DNA of 64,000 nt from Owenia fusiformis (taxonomy: Eukaryota > Annelida > Polychaeta > Sabellida > Oweniidae). Under the pieces are notes generated by a model. That model did not search any database. It saw nothing but the letters and a program-made list of their open reading frames with translations, and was not told where the DNA came from. Position 1 is the stretch's first letter; every line of letters starts with the position of its first letter. The DNA lies in NCBI GenBank assembly GCA_903813345.2, contig CAIIXF020000011.1, positions 16,599,754-16,663,753 on the forward strand. The letters run 5' to 3'. This document shows positions 1-11,823 of the stretch, piece by piece. The position numbers and the translations under genes were made by a program.

Positions 1-2810
1 ACAGGTAATGCATTGCATTTCCGTTAAATAAAAACGCAGCGCTCATTTTTCAAAACTGGCTCCAACTTGGAGCCAGTTTACAAATCAGCTCGCTCCATCT
101 TACACAAGCTATGTAGGGGCAATCTAGCAACTGGGAATCACGGGATACTGTCTCCCGATTATTTTTATGTGAATTATGCATCTTATTCTCGTATAATTTG
201 CATGAAAATGAGAAAAAACTGAAAAATGCGTTAAATTGTAACTTATTTCAAGAATTTTTGCAAAAAGTCATTTCAAGCCAAAACTATGAGAGAAAATTCA
301 TTTCTAAGTAAAAATATCGATGAATTAGATCACGTTTACTAAATCAGAACAGATTATGCATTGCATTACCGTTAAATAAAAACGCACCGCTCATTTTTCA
401 AAACTGGCTCCAACTTGGAGCCAGTTTACAAATCAGCTCGCTCCATCTTACACAAGCTATGTAGGGACAATCTAGCAACTGGGAATCACGAGGTACTGTC
501 TCACGATCATTTCTATGTGCATTATGCATCTTATTCTCGTATAATTTGCATGAAAATGAGAAAAAACTGAAAAATACGTAAAATTGTAACTTATTTCAAG
601 ATTTTTGCAAAAAGTCATTTCAAGCCAAAACTATGAGAGAAAGTTCATTTCTAAGTAAAAATATCGATGAATAAGATCACGTTCACCAAATCAGAACAGA
701 TTATGCATTGCATTTCCGTTAAATAAAAACGCAGCGCTCATTTTTCAAAACTGGCTTCAACTTGGAGCCAGTTTACAAATCAGCTCGCTCCATCTTACAC
801 AAGCTATGTAAGGGCAATCTAGCAACTGGGAATCACGGGATACTGTCTCCCGATTATTTTTATGTGAATTATGCATCTTATTCTCGTATAATTGGCCTGA
901 AAATGAGAAAAAACTGAAAAATACGTTAAATTGTAACTTATTTCAAGATTTTTTGCAAAAAGTCATTTTAAGCCAAAACTATGAGAAAAAATTCATTTCT
1001 AAGTAAAAATATCGATGAATTAGATCACGTTCACTAAATCAGAACAGATTATGCATTGCATTTCCGTTTAATAAAATCGCACCGCTCATTTTTCAAAACT
1101 GTCTCCAACTTGGAGCCAGTTTACAAATCAGCTCGCTCCATCTTACACAAGCTATGTAGGGACAATTTAGCAACTGGGATTCACGGGATACTGTGTCACG
1201 ATCATTTCTATGTGCATTATGCATCTTATTCTCGTATGATTTGCATGAAAATGAGAAAAAAACTGAAAAATACGTAAAATTGTAACTTTGGCTTGAAATG
1301 ACTTTTTGCAAAAAATCTTGAAATAAGTTACAATTTTACGTATTTTTCAGTTTTTTTCTCATTTTCAGGCCAATTATACGAGAATAAGATGCATAATGCA
1401 CATAGAAATGATCGTGATACAGTATCCCGTGATTCCCAGTTGCTAGATTGCCCCTACATAGCTTGTGTAAGATGGAGCGAGCTGATTTGTTAACTGGCTC
1501 CAAGTTGGAGCCAGTTTTGAAAAATGAGCGGTGCGTTTTTATTAAACGGAAAAGCAATGCATAATCTGTTCTGATTTAGTGAACATGATCTAATTCATCG
1601 ATATTTTTACTTAGAAATGAATTTTCTCTCATAGTTTTGGCTTGAAATGACTTTTTGCAAAAAATCTTGAAATAAGTTACAATTTTACGTATTTTTCAGT
1701 TTTTTCTCATTTTCATGCAAATTATACGAGAATAAGATGCACAATGCACATAGAAATGATCGTGGGACAGTATCCCGTGATTCCCAGTTGCTAGATTGTC
1801 CCTACATAGCTTGTGTAAGATGGAGCGAGCTGATTTGTAAACTGGCTCCAAGTTGGAGCCAGTTTTGTAAAATGAGCGGTGCGTTTTTATTACACGGAAA
1901 TGCAATGCATAATCTGTTATGATTTGGTGAACATGATCTAATTCATCGATATGTTTACTTAGAATTGATTTTTCTCTCATAGTCTTGGCTTGAAATGACT
2001 TTTTGCAAAAAATCTTTAAATATATTACAATTTTATGTATTTTTCATTTTTTTCCCATTTTCATGCAAATTATACGAGAATAAAATGCATTATGCACATA
2101 AAAATAATCGTGAGATAGTATTGCGTGATCCCCAGTTACCAGATTGTACCTACATAGCATTTGTCATGTGGGGCGAGCTGATTTGCAAACTGGCTCCAAG
2201 TTGGAGCCAGTTTTGAAAAGTGAGCGGTGCGTTTTTATTTAACGGAAATGCAATGTATAATCTCATCTGATTTAATGAATGTGATCTTATTTATCGATAT
2301 CTCTGCTTAGAATTCAATTTACAGTCATAGTTTTGGCTTGAAATGACTTTTTCCAAAAAATCTTGAAATATGTAATAATTTTACGTATTTTTCAGTTTTT
2401 TCTCATTTTCATGCAAATTATACGAGAATAAGATGCATAATGCACATAACAATTATCATGAAACAGTATCCCGTGATTCCCAGTCGCTAGATTGCCCCTG
2501 CATAGCTTGTGTAAGATGGAGCGAGCTGATTTGCAAACTGGCTCCAAGTTGGAGCCAGTTTTGTAAAATGAGCGATGCGTTTTTATCAAACAGAAATGCA
2601 ATGCATAATCTACTCTTATTTAACGAACATGATTTAATTCATCGATATTTTTACTTAGAATTAAATTTCCCCCATAGTTTTGGTTTGAAATTACTTTTTG
2701 CAAAAAATCTTGCAATATGTTACAATTTTACTTATTTTCATTCTTTTTCTCATTTCCATGCTAATTATACGAGAATAAGATGCATAATGCACAACAAAAT
2801 GATTGAGAGA
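1..2810. repeat. Satellite of ~348-bp units in head-to-head inversion
   Basis: About eight copies of one ~347-349-bp unit fill this stretch. Units starting near 1, 350, 697 and 1044 read one way; from ~1290 on they read in reverse complement, so the block is a large imperfect palindrome with its turning point near 1280-1320. Each unit carries a perfect internal palindrome (AACTGGCTCC, A, then its complement after ACTTGG, e.g. 405-431) that could form a hairpin. Copies differ by a few per cent, and the copies from ~1990 on are the most diverged. Short reading frames recur in each unit, but they appear equally on both strands and are broken by single-base changes, so I do not call genes. The block runs off the left edge. 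Confidence 0.9.
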
Positions 2811-2814
2811 GAGA

Positions 2815-2990
2815 ATCTGGCTTTTAAAACTGGCTTCTTGGTAACTGCAGAAGCCGGCTTCTGTAAGTCATTCGAAGCCGGTTTTTAAAAGCCGGCTTCT
2901 TGGTGACGCCAGAAGCCGGCTTCTGATGTACTGTAGAAGCCGGCTTTAAAAGCCGGCTTTAAAAGCCGGCTTTGTATATTTGCCTTCGAC
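2815..2990. repeat. Short palindromic repeats (AAGCCGGCTT)
   Basis: At least nine copies of the self-complementary core AAGCCGGCTT or close variants (AGAAGCCGGCTTCT, TTAAAAGCCGGCTT) are packed into 175 bases directly after the satellite. Every copy can pair with every other copy. The tract is more GC-rich than its surroundings. No coding signal is visible. Confidence 0.8.
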
Positions 2991-3205
2991 TCTTTCTCAA
3001 CTGTGCGGCGGACGTAGCTTCCAAAATCCATCAGAGAAATAAGCTGCATACAACATAGGGATAAGCAGTACGATGTAAATTTTTTATATCAGTTTTGTGA
3101 AGCTACGGCCACCGGGCGGTCATCGCAATGCAAATGTGACTTAATCTCCCACAAGGCAGTTCTGGTTTTTAATTATACAGATAAATCTTGAAAATGATTT
3201 TCCAG

Positions 3206-3452
3206 TTATGGCGATCATTATTGGATGATTGACGTACAGATGGACTGCTCCAAGGCAGAGGGCGGCTGGTTTGAGGTGAAGGGCTACGTAACCAATGGAG
3301 AGGGGTGGGAGGGTGACATATATCAAGATTCGTCGTGTGGTGGAACAATGGGAGGGAGCAAGCCATATACTTCGAGCAATCATATGGGCCGCTGTGGCTA
3401 CGTCAACGTATTTGAATGGAACGCCAACTGGTGTTCGGTGAACAACTTCTAA
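3206..3452 (+). CDS. Last exon of an unrecognised cysteine-containing protein
   Basis: A pyrimidine-rich acceptor (TGATTTTCCAG) at 3195-3205 is followed by an open frame of about 81 codons from YGDHYWM to the stop at 3450-3452. The peptide is rich in Gly, Trp and Asn and has four Cys residues (MDCSK, SSCGG, GRCGY, NWCSV), as expected of a disulfide-bonded extracellular domain. Codon use is more GC-rich than the flanks, and an AATAAA overlaps the stop codon. Upstream exons are not identified. A stretch at 3104-3170 reads FCEATATGRSSQCKCD after a possible acceptor and could be a preceding exon, but this is weak. I do not recognise the family; a carbohydrate-binding or enzyme C-terminal segment is one possibility. 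Confidence 0.55.
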
Positions 3453-3498
3453 TAAAAATGAACATATATAAAGTAAACACTGATTTACATAGAATAAA
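3451..3498 (+). promoter_or_regulatory. Polyadenylation signals for the 3206-3452 exon
   Basis: Two AATAAA hexamers lie at 3451-3456 (overlapping the TAA stop) and 3493-3498. They support the reading of the exon as the 3' end of a plus-strand gene. Confidence 0.5.
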
Positions 3499-3898
3499 AA
3501 TGCATTTAGTTATATTAGCTTCGATTGCATTTTCTCTATCTGATGTTTATGATATTACTTGCGTTGTATGTACACGGCGCAGCTATATATAATGTACGTG
3601 TACTTTTTTATATGTAAAACGGGTCAGTTTAAAAGGCCATATGGCTCCCGAGGTGCTCCAAAAATGGAGTGTCGTTGCCGCGTACTCCGCCACAAAGAGT
3701 GAATATATCGTTTGATATATTCCTTATAAAGACAATTTTTATTGTTTTGATATTGCCCAAGTTCTGGATAGGCTTTGTATAACAAAATAAATTTTTTGCT
3801 TAGGCGTGTCAGAATGAAATTCATGATTTAAACCCAAAGCAAACATTATCTTCTAATCATGTTACCACAATGAGTTGAGGGAATGTTACAATAATATA

Positions 3899-4292
3899 AA
3901 AGGACGATTCTCGGTTTGGAGAACAGTCTCCTTGGCTAATAATTTTTTTATGAAAAATATAGAAATATTACCCAAATTAAACTATGAATATTCAAAAGAG
4001 GACTATTAAATCTACAAGATGTTAAAATAACAAATTGGTCTGAAGCAGGGATAACGCTCAATTAGACCGATTCGATAAAATACAAGTCTCGATTTGGGGG
4101 AAAAAGTTCATCAGTGTACTGCGCTAATATTTTTTTGCGAAAAACCTAGAAATATTACCCAAATTAAATTATGACTATTCAAAAGAAGACATTCAAATCT
4201 ATATTATGTAAAAAAAATCAAATTTGTCCGAAGCAAGGATAATGCTCATTTAGATTGATGAACTTCGTTCTCCAAACCGAGAATCGTCCTTT
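3899..4292. mobile_element. 394-bp MITE with 26-bp terminal inverted repeats
   Basis: The left end AAAGGACGATTCTCGGTTTG (continuing GAGAAC) is repeated in reverse complement at 4267-4292. The interior is itself an imperfect direct dimer: a block with ATAGAAATATTACCCAAATT at about 3958 recurs near 4148 with ~80% identity over ~130 bases. No clear target-site duplication is seen. There is no coding capacity. Confidence 0.8.
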
Positions 4293-4454
4293 GGAATTCT
4301 AGTTTATATTGGGTACAGGCATTAGACAGAGACAAAAAGCCAATGAAGCTCAGTACGTACTAAAAACTAAAGCCGTTTTGTTTCATTCAACATTTGAATC
4401 GTGAGTTTTGGTCTTATTTCGAAACGATAAACTCCAAAACTCACAGGACTAATG

Positions 4455-4635
4455 ATCTTATCCATGCAATCACCATGCAAAACACATGCAACGCGCATGG
4501 ACTTTGCATGGTATCTGCATACATGCAAACACCATGCAATGACCATGCAGGCTGCTTGTATAAAATACTCTAGGGGATTGGTATATCCATGCAAGTCCAT
4601 GCAATACTGCATGGTATTTGCATGGTCATCAATGA
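4455..4635. repeat. CATGCA-rich tract
   Basis: More than a dozen CATGCA/ATGCAT motifs occur within 180 bases, with words such as CCATGCAA and TGCATGG. Because CATG is self-complementary, both strands show similar reading frames; none is credible as a gene. The same word family fills 7035-7625. Confidence 0.8.
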
Positions 4636-4639
4636 TCGG

Positions 4640-7030
4640 TTTACGATTCCCGCTTTTTAAAGCAAAAGAAATATGGCTGACAAGGAATGTTCAGCTGTGA
4701 GAGATTCAGGTAATTTTTATAATTTTAGAACAATAGTTTGAAAATGACCAATCAAATATAGATTCAGAAGTTACTGACAAACTTGGACATTCTGCATGTC
4801 TATTTTGTGAGAGGTTAAAGAGACTCTATTGAGACTTCTCTGTGGCATTTTTTCTTTATTCCTTTTTGTTTTCAATTTTTAACACCATAACATTAACTAA
4901 CTACTCAATATGCAACTTTTCACCACGTAGAATTTCAAAATATTAAGTTTGAAAATTCCATTTTTATAATGGAGCTCAATGGGAAAAACAACACAATTTG
5001 AATTATTTTCAAACGTAGCGGTGCGATTTTCTTGAAATTGACAGATATAATAAATATTGGTAAGGCGAAATGTTTGAAGAAAAATGAAGAAAATTCACCA
5101 TCCTGGTTACGCAAAATATAGAAAAAGAATATAGATTGAAGGGGGTGATATTCATTTTTAATGTGCCTCTCACTACTACAGGGTAACCATAGTTTTGGTA
5201 ATGGTTTACTAATTTTAAAAGCATATCTTCCAGCATGTGTATCAAGCACAAGTAATACAATAAGTGAACTATCATTAATTGGAATGGTATTATTGTCATT
5301 AATTGGAATGGTATTATTGTATTCCTCAGCAATGACGACAAAAAGGTAAAATCGATCATATCACATACTAGTTCTTACCATCAGATCGATCGATTATAAT
5401 GCATTTTTAACAATATGGCAATAGATCTTCAAATTCAAGAATTGAGCTAAATTGTAAGATAATAAATAAATTGCTAATCCCTTATAACTGTATAATCCCC
5501 TTCTCCGAATCATACTGCATTATATATAATATTTCGATATGCTTATTTTAGCTGCTGTAGTTTAGGTCACTTGATGAGATATTCAGTAACATGCTAAATA
5601 ATCACTCGTAATAAGTAATATGATTTCTTCAACACAATCATTTTCAACAGCTTTTCAACACAATCATGAATTTAGTGATCTGACCCTTAAAATACTTTTC
5701 AGGGGGAATAACTTGTCCACCTGTAGAAGTGTAGCATCTTTTTCTAGCCATATTTTCCTAGGCCTGCTGGAATACATATTTCAGTGTGATCATTTGAGTT
5801 CTCACGTCAATATTATGTGGAAATAAAAAATGATAAGATGTCAAAAAGAGTAGTTTACTTTATTGTAAGAAATCAAAAATAAAATAAGGTTTGGGCAGGA
5901 AGGGAACAGGTGAAATCCTTGGGATACATAAATTAATTAATTATACGAAACATATTCATGTTTCTACAATTTAGGGTAAACCTGTGTTTTATTCTACTGG
6001 GACTGGTTATACCGGTGCAAAATATTACAAAAATATTTTTTACTTATTATCATAATTCAATGTGACAATATCAGTCTTATCTTCAAATTTGTCTATACTA
6101 GTTTGCCTGTAAGGTTGGGCAAGCCGTCTTTTACGTTGATTGTATAAGATGTTGATTTTGCAAAGCTCTTATGGGCTAATTCTACAATATGTACTGTAAC
6201 ATATATGTTAGGGTGCCAGTATGTAGTCCAGTCTATAGTAAACAAATGAGTATTTTGGTCAACTCAATACATCTGATAAACACTACATGAAGTGTTTTCT
6301 ATGCAATGATTATATACAGGCACTTATTCATTGTTACTGTGAATTTCAAGAGCCTCCAAATTGTGTGGAATAGAGCATGCAATGTTTTTCAGTTTCAAGC
6401 AGGTTTTAGTACATTCTGACTAATTGTATTTTCAGACTTATTCATTTCATGATTATGTAATACTGACCTACTTATCTGCCTAGCATATCTTTAAATGCAA
6501 GTATTGCTGTTGTTATTTCAGTTTAGATAGGCAAATTTTATTTTATTTATGAATTTAGGCCTTTGATTTCTATTCACTATTCAGACAGTCAAAATGGACA
6601 AGCATAAATGTGTTATGTGTTTTTTATGTCTCTGGATCAATTGTACAAGTAACAGTAAAAATATAAGGTATTTTGTAATGATTATGAAGATAAATACTGC
6701 TGAACCCAGAGGGTCCTTCATTATCATGAATAACTGTGAGTCTTCTGGCAGTAGGTCCATATCTGGATGGTCAAAATTATAAAACAGGCAAGATTACTTG
6801 ATCATAGAGAATTCCTAAATCTTCAACTAGTTTGTGAGGGATTATCTTTATCGTTATAAGGTAGGATTGAAAACCCGCCCGATATCACAAGCACCCGATG
6901 TCCCCCATTCAGTCATTTTCGCAAGAAAGCTGTGACTCACCTGAATGAGCATTCTCAGATTTATACATTGCGCTATAGGTTTCTCTCCCGGAAAATCAGT
7001 GATGTCATTCACGGAATTCATGTGACCAAA
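4640..7030. other. Intergenic or intronic DNA, no gene seen
   Basis: This is AT-rich sequence without a convincing exon. The only local structure I noted is a perfect 24-bp direct duplication at 5274-5321. Frames up to 116 codons on the minus strand around 4935-5359 resemble no family I know and contain no splice-bounded conserved block. Confidence 0.5.
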
Positions 7031-7034
7031 ATGA

Positions 7035-7625
7035 TAAACAAATTTTGGCCATGTAAATCCATGCAAAATTGAATGGGGATTGATAGAAAACCATGAAAAT
7101 GCATTCAATTTTGCACGGACCGTGCGTGTCCCTCAATAACAATATTTCTCGCAGCCTGCATGAACTTTGCATGTGGATTTACGTGCTTTGCATGGATTTG
7201 AATGGATGCCGGATGGACTTTGCATGGATTTGAATAGATGCCGCATGCACTTTGTATGGATTTGAATAGATGCCGCATGCACTTTGTATGGATTTGAATG
7301 GATGGTGCATGGACCATGCAAGACCATGCAAAATTGCATGTGGATTGCCTTGTTTAAATGTAAACACATGCAGATGCATGCAATTTTGCATGGACATTGC
7401 ATGGAATGTTTCTCGCAGCCTGCATGGACTTTGCATGTGGATTAACGTGCTTTGCATGGATTTGAATGGATGCCGCATGGACTTTGCATTGGTTTGAGTG
7501 GATGATGAATGGACTTTGCATGGATTTGAATGGACTTTGCATGTTTTTTATAAATGAGTTTTAATTTTGCTGCATGTGTGTTGCATGGGTACGTCGCATG
7601 GACTTTGCATGCATGCGGTTTTGCT
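7035..7625. repeat. CATGCA/TGCATGGA degenerate tandem tract
   Basis: The tract consists of degenerate tandem words such as TTTGCATGGATTTGAATGGA and GATGCCGCATG with periods of roughly 26-52 bases. A larger duplication of ~260 bases is visible: 7145-7215 resembles 7408-7478, each with a CTCGCAGCCTGCATG word. Reading frames of 60-99 codons occur on both strands as a by-product of the periodicity. Confidence 0.8.
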
Positions 7626-7639
7626 AAGGGCAAAGACAT

Positions 7640-8400
7640 TACCCAAAATACCTCCTCTCTCGATATTCACGTAATTTCCTAAAGGCCTTGTTAAGTTTTT
7701 ATAGTCGGGAGTGAATGAAAATAGTGTTTGTCAAGATTTTTGTCCACCCCTCAGCTCCCGGGCCTCAGCAGATGAAGGTTTTAAATTATAAGGCATTTAA
7801 TCTATCACAGACCTCTATAGTTACCAATTACATGTACATATCAAAATTGACAAACCAAGTACTGGTTAATGATAAATGCACCATTTGAATCTTTGTTCGA
7901 GGCCCCCTCCATCAGGAACAAAAAATGTTGGCCTGTTAAATTCTCCATCTTGAGTCAAAGCATGCCATAATGTTACGCCAAAATCCCCACCCTGGATGGG
8001 GGGGGGGGTTGCCGTACACAAAGATTTGAATGGTGCATTGATCTTGATCTTTTTCCATCTTGCATTATTCACCTAACAGTAAGAAAAACTAACAAAATAA
8101 ATAATTCGATTGCAATTTATTTCTTCAGAGACAAACATTACTAAATATATGCATAAACATTATCATTATTTACACTTTTTATGATGCCATTTGCAATTGA
8201 GTTCCTCTTGAAAATTTGTTCTTTTACATAAGGTAGTATTTAGTATATTGATAAAAATCTATTTTATCTACATTGTATGATTGCATAACCTGGTAAATGA
8301 TTCTAATATTTACATGTTCCTGGCTATACCTTCATAGAGAAGATCACGATCATCTATAATCTAATGAAATACATTTTTCAAAATTCACTGATGATCCACT
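7640..8400. other. Non-coding DNA with a poly-G run
   Basis: No exon is recognised. A run of about 12 G lies near 7998-8010, within a sequence resembling the G-run-bearing dispersed repeats also seen near 26.3, 27.4 and 32.2 kb. Confidence 0.4.
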
Positions 8401-8406
8401 CAATTA

Positions 8407-8728
8407 CACTGGAACCGTTTCGGTAACAAAATGTCGGAACATCGAAGGTACTATTTTTCTTTTTTTCCTTATTTCACACGTTGTAGGTAGAACATTTTTT
8501 ATCACAAACGTGTATCAGTATCATATGTTTAAGAAAATATACATATTTGCGAACAAATAGTTCAGAAGACAACCGAATCGTCGATTTAACTCCTCACTTA
8601 AGTTACAGAAACGGTTTTTCGAAAAACAGTTGAGATCTGGACTTTTAACCCAAACCGTTTATGGAAAAAATAAAAATCGTACCTTCGACGTTCCGACATT
8701 TTGTTACCGAAACAGCGGATCACCAGTG
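8407..8728. mobile_element. 322-bp MITE with long inverted ends
   Basis: The left end CACTGG followed by GTTTCGGTAACAAAATGTCG (8417-8437) is matched in reverse complement at 8670-8728, giving arms of ~55 bases with small gaps. The match continues through GGAACATCGAAGGTAC against GTACCTTCGACGTTCC. There is no coding capacity and no clear target duplication. Confidence 0.8.
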
Positions 8729-8734
8729 GAATCA

Positions 8735-9130
8735 ATGTTAAATATATGTTCCTGTTCAACTCAGCAGGGCTACTCTAGGATCTGTTCAGTTGTTTTTAGA
8801 TTTATTATAGTCCATAACTACCCATTTGATTTTCCAGGTCTTCATTGATGTTTTGATCAGAATACGAAATGCTTTCATATGATGAGAGACTCGTAGGACT
8901 CTGCATGTTACCATCGTAAGCAAAAAAGTATAAAAAAGTATCAATAATAGAGAGCGTTTGATGAAGGTCTCACTTTACTTAACCTTTGAGTGACATATTT
9001 ACAAGAAATGATCATGTAGTTTACAGTTGTGATAAATGTTCCAGTTCTAAATTCTCCACTTAAGTCATCTTTGTTTTGGTAGTCATGTATTGTCAACAAC
9101 GAAATTGTGGTTAACTCTCCTTATAAAACG
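8735..9130. other. No gene seen
   Basis: AT-rich sequence without a recognisable exon. It may include the 3' flank of the minus-strand transposase remnant that ends at 9133. Confidence 0.4.
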
Positions 9131-9132
9131 CC

Positions 9133-10225
9133 CTACATATTAGGTGCAGCATTCACCATCGCAACCTGATATACAAGTTCATTGTTTATGAAATCTGCAA
9201 CATTTGGTGCATTGTTTGGACCACCAGCCCTTCTGTGGAGTGAAAAATGTTGCTCCACCCTATTCTGGCAGAGGAGTCCCTCACTCAGAATATATTGTAC
9301 TCCCGGCTGTTCGAAAATTATTGCCACTATTACCACCAATGAACGCACTGAAAGAATAATAAATAATTCAATTCTATTAATTCAGAAAGAATGAGTATAG
9401 TAGAACTGTAGAAACTATGTAAGTGGATATTAACAATCATGGAATAAATAGGCAGTGGGACTTTAAAAACACTGTTACACTTGTGTTCCACTCAGCAGGT
9501 TCTTCTGTTATCATAACAAAAATAGTATAACATCTTTATAACTGATTAACTCCCATAAAACACACACATAAAACCAATTGATCTTTATATTAACTTTATA
9601 TTTACTGCATATTTAATAAATTAACCACTTGATCAATGCAACACCTTACCTGCAATCTTCCATCCTTCCAATGTCGCCCAACCGAGGGTTACTGGTAATT
9701 TGTTCTTTTCCCCTTTAGAAAGATTAGGAATAGCTTGAACTTCTTCACTCCAACTGCCAAGCAGGCTAAGAACTCTAGAGTCAGCCACTAGAACAAAGTT
9801 AAATAGCAAAATATTACAGATTTATTACTTGTATTTATTACTTGTATGTATTTTTCCATAGATCATATTTTTATATTCTCAAAGTTCACCATGGATAATT
9901 TGCAAAGCCATACAAAGCTACAATGTATCATTAGATAAAGTGAATAGTTATCAGTACAGATCTGTAAATGCAGTGTATAAACACAAAAATGAGTTCAACT
10001 GAAATATTCAGAAATGGAATAAAAGCAAATCAATTACCTCCAATTTCCTGTCAGAGGCTCGGCCTCTGTAATAAGGCTCGTAGAAGGGTTTACTTTTCAT
10101 CATCACTCGTGTATGTTTTTGAGTGCATCAAACGCATTATCAATTTAATCTGATGAACTCGTGGTGGACACGTATCCTGCTCTGTCTTGTAGCTCCATGT
10201 AGTGGACTACAGATGAACTTAGCAC
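9133..10225 (-). pseudogene. Decayed P-element/THAP9-like transposase, C-terminal exons
   Basis: Three exon-like blocks read leftwards. Block A (10225-10038) follows a good acceptor (TTATTGTTTCAG) and carries VLSSSVVHYMEL and, after a stop, IDNAFDALKNIHE, resembling the conserved 'LSsSV' and 'FDxLN' segments of P-type transposases. Block B (9787-9650) reads LLGSWSEEV and LSKGEKNKLPVTLGWATLEG before a GTAAGG donor. Block C (9347-9133) joins B in phase and reads LSEGLLCQNRVEQHF and NNAPNVADF, matching the 'LSQDPLEnhFG...NPTV' region near the C terminus. Block A has in-frame stops and its junction to B is out of frame, so the copy is dead. Family assignment is by motif memory only. The DNA-binding THAP end is not seen. 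Confidence 0.6.
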
Positions 10226-10430
10226 CTGAAACAATAAGTTACACCAACATATATTTACATCAATTTGTTAAACTTGAAAAATTCAGTGCAACAATTGGTA
10301 GTTCTTTATATTTATTTTTATGTATATGTCATATGTAGAGTATGAAGTATGGCAGGCAGTGAGAGTAAAACATATCAAATTATTAATACAGGCAGTCAGG
10401 CAGTCAGTCATCATTCAGTGTATTTCTTAG

Positions 10431-10544
10431 AAAAAATGTTTGCCAGACATACATGTGCCAACAATGGGATTAGAATCTGAACAATTGAAAAATGTGTCAT
10501 TGTGGAATAACCGTAATGAACCAGAGAGCAAAATCATCAAATGA
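10431..10544 (+). CDS. Candidate exon with Cys, array unit 1
   Basis: After GTATTTCTTAG the plus strand reads KKCLPDIHVPTMGLES, EQLKNVSLWNN, then RNEPESKIIK and a stop (38 codons). The same frame is open in all five units (12641-12754, 14862-14975, 17323-17436, 19650-19763) with substitutions only, for example N/D, I/R, N/T and P/L. The opposite-strand frame acquires stops in units 4 and 5, so the plus strand is the better reading. NVS is a potential glycosylation site. A donor-like ACC|GTAATG inside the exon could end it before the stop. Family unknown. It could still be a non-coding conserved segment. Confidence 0.35.
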   Translation, partial: KKCLPDIHVPTMGLESEQLKNVSLWNNRNEPESKIIK

Positions 10545-10771
10545 TAGAACTGATTATGTGTTACAGTACCTTTAAGAAGATGGTATGCAGATATAAATGC
10601 TGCAGATAGGTAGCACAAATTGTAGATTCTCTGTGGTTTTCCTTTTGTGTTTCTTTTTGTTTTCTCCAAGCTAAGGCAACAGGTATGTAGATACAAATGG
10701 TGCAGATAGGTAGCACAAATTGTAGATTCTCTGTGATTCTCCCTTTTGTGGTTCTTTTTGTTCTCTCCAAG

Positions 10772-10872
10772 GCAAGAGGAATGCACCTGAAAGTACATTT
10801 AAGGAAAAGATCAGCGACGGTTCAATTAAAAAGAAAGAAAACCCCGAAACTAAGCCCACAATTTTAACATGA
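10772..10872 (+). CDS. Candidate charged terminal exon, array unit 1
   Basis: A very strong acceptor (long T-rich tract ending TTCTCTCCAAG) precedes a frame reading KRNAPESTFKEKISDG, SIKKKENPETKPTILT and stop. The frame persists in units 2-4 near 12,977, 15,198 and 17,683. In unit 4 a local rearrangement keeps it open (SIRTPPQTKPTILT). In unit 5 a one-base deletion changes the tail. The highly charged Lys/Glu sequence would suit a cytoplasmic tail. The same acceptor is duplicated upstream in the ~90-bp sub-repeats, so the splice pattern cannot be fixed from sequence alone. Confidence 0.3.
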
Positions 10873-11041
10873 ATACCTTTAAATTGAAATTAACACTACA
10901 CCCAAAAGAAAAGACCCTTCAATCTACAACTGTAGCTAAAATGAACACAAGACTTCAGACCTTCAAAATATAGATCTGGAGTAGTAAGTACTTGAAGTGA
11001 ACTTTAAAATTGAATCATTACTGAGTAAGTATTGGTCAACC

Positions 11042-11400
11042 AAATACAATACAATACAAAACAAAACAATACAATACAAAACAATACAAAACTATACAAT
11101 ACAATACAATAAAATACAATACAATTATACAATACAATACAATACATCCATGATCTTGGTCATCTGGTTCGTTGGTTGTCTGGTTTGTTGGTTATTTGGT
11201 CCGTTGGATGGAGTGTTGGTTAGTTGGTTGATTAATTGGTTGGTTATTTTTAACCTATTCTGTGGTCTGGTGGTTGTCTGGTTGGTTAGTTGGTTGGTTA
11301 GTAAGTAAGTTGGTTAAAAGATTAAGAGCCTATTGGGTCATTGGTTGGTCGGTTGGAAGTCCGGTTGGGTGGTTGGTCTGGTTGTATGACACTCCCCCCC
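11042..11400. repeat. (ATACA)n and TTGG-rich simple repeats, array unit 1
   Basis: About 110 bases of ATACA/AATAC words are followed by ~240 bases rich in TTGGTTGG, TCTGGTTGG and GTTAGTTGG. The same pair recurs in the next three units (from ~13,220, 15,440 and 17,945). In unit 5 only the ATACA tract remains (20,608-20,660). Confidence 0.85.
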
Positions 11401-11823
11401 CCAAGAAAAACTGGAATAGAAATGGGAGTAGCCCCCTGCTAATGGGATGCAACTGATTGCAAAAGATAAAACTGGGCAAAAATGCGACATCTATGGTAAG
11501 TCCTGGAAACTCGACCTAGTCCCCTCGTGAAGAAAAATGTGATTTCAACAGGATCGTCGTTTCGCAGGGACTTCACCATCTGTGCTACAAATAGATAAAA
11601 ACATTATGTAGTAGTTGTTATTTTACATAAAACTTTAAATAAAACTTTGCATTATACTTTACAGTACTTAAATTTACACTACTAAAAATTTACAGAATAT
11701 TACAAAAGTTAAAATTTATTTCTCCCAATTTGATATAAACCAGTAGACTTCCATATCTCTGATTTTGAAACATGAACTCTATCCCCCCAAAAAACCAACC
11801 ACCCCCCTCCCACTTTACCTTAG

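Noticed and set aside
1056-2888. Repeated 60-151-codon frames such as those containing LEPVYKSARSILHKLC
   Set aside because: They are frames through the ~348-bp satellite, occur on both strands, and are broken at random between copies.
4935-5359. Two overlapping minus-strand frames of 104 and 116 codons
   Set aside because: No recognisable motif, no splice-bounded conservation, and strong AT bias typical of chance frames here.
7105-7639. Several overlapping 60-99-codon frames rich in HPFKSMQS-like words
   Set aside because: They are produced by the CATGCA/TTTGAATGGA periodicity; no splice sites or homology.
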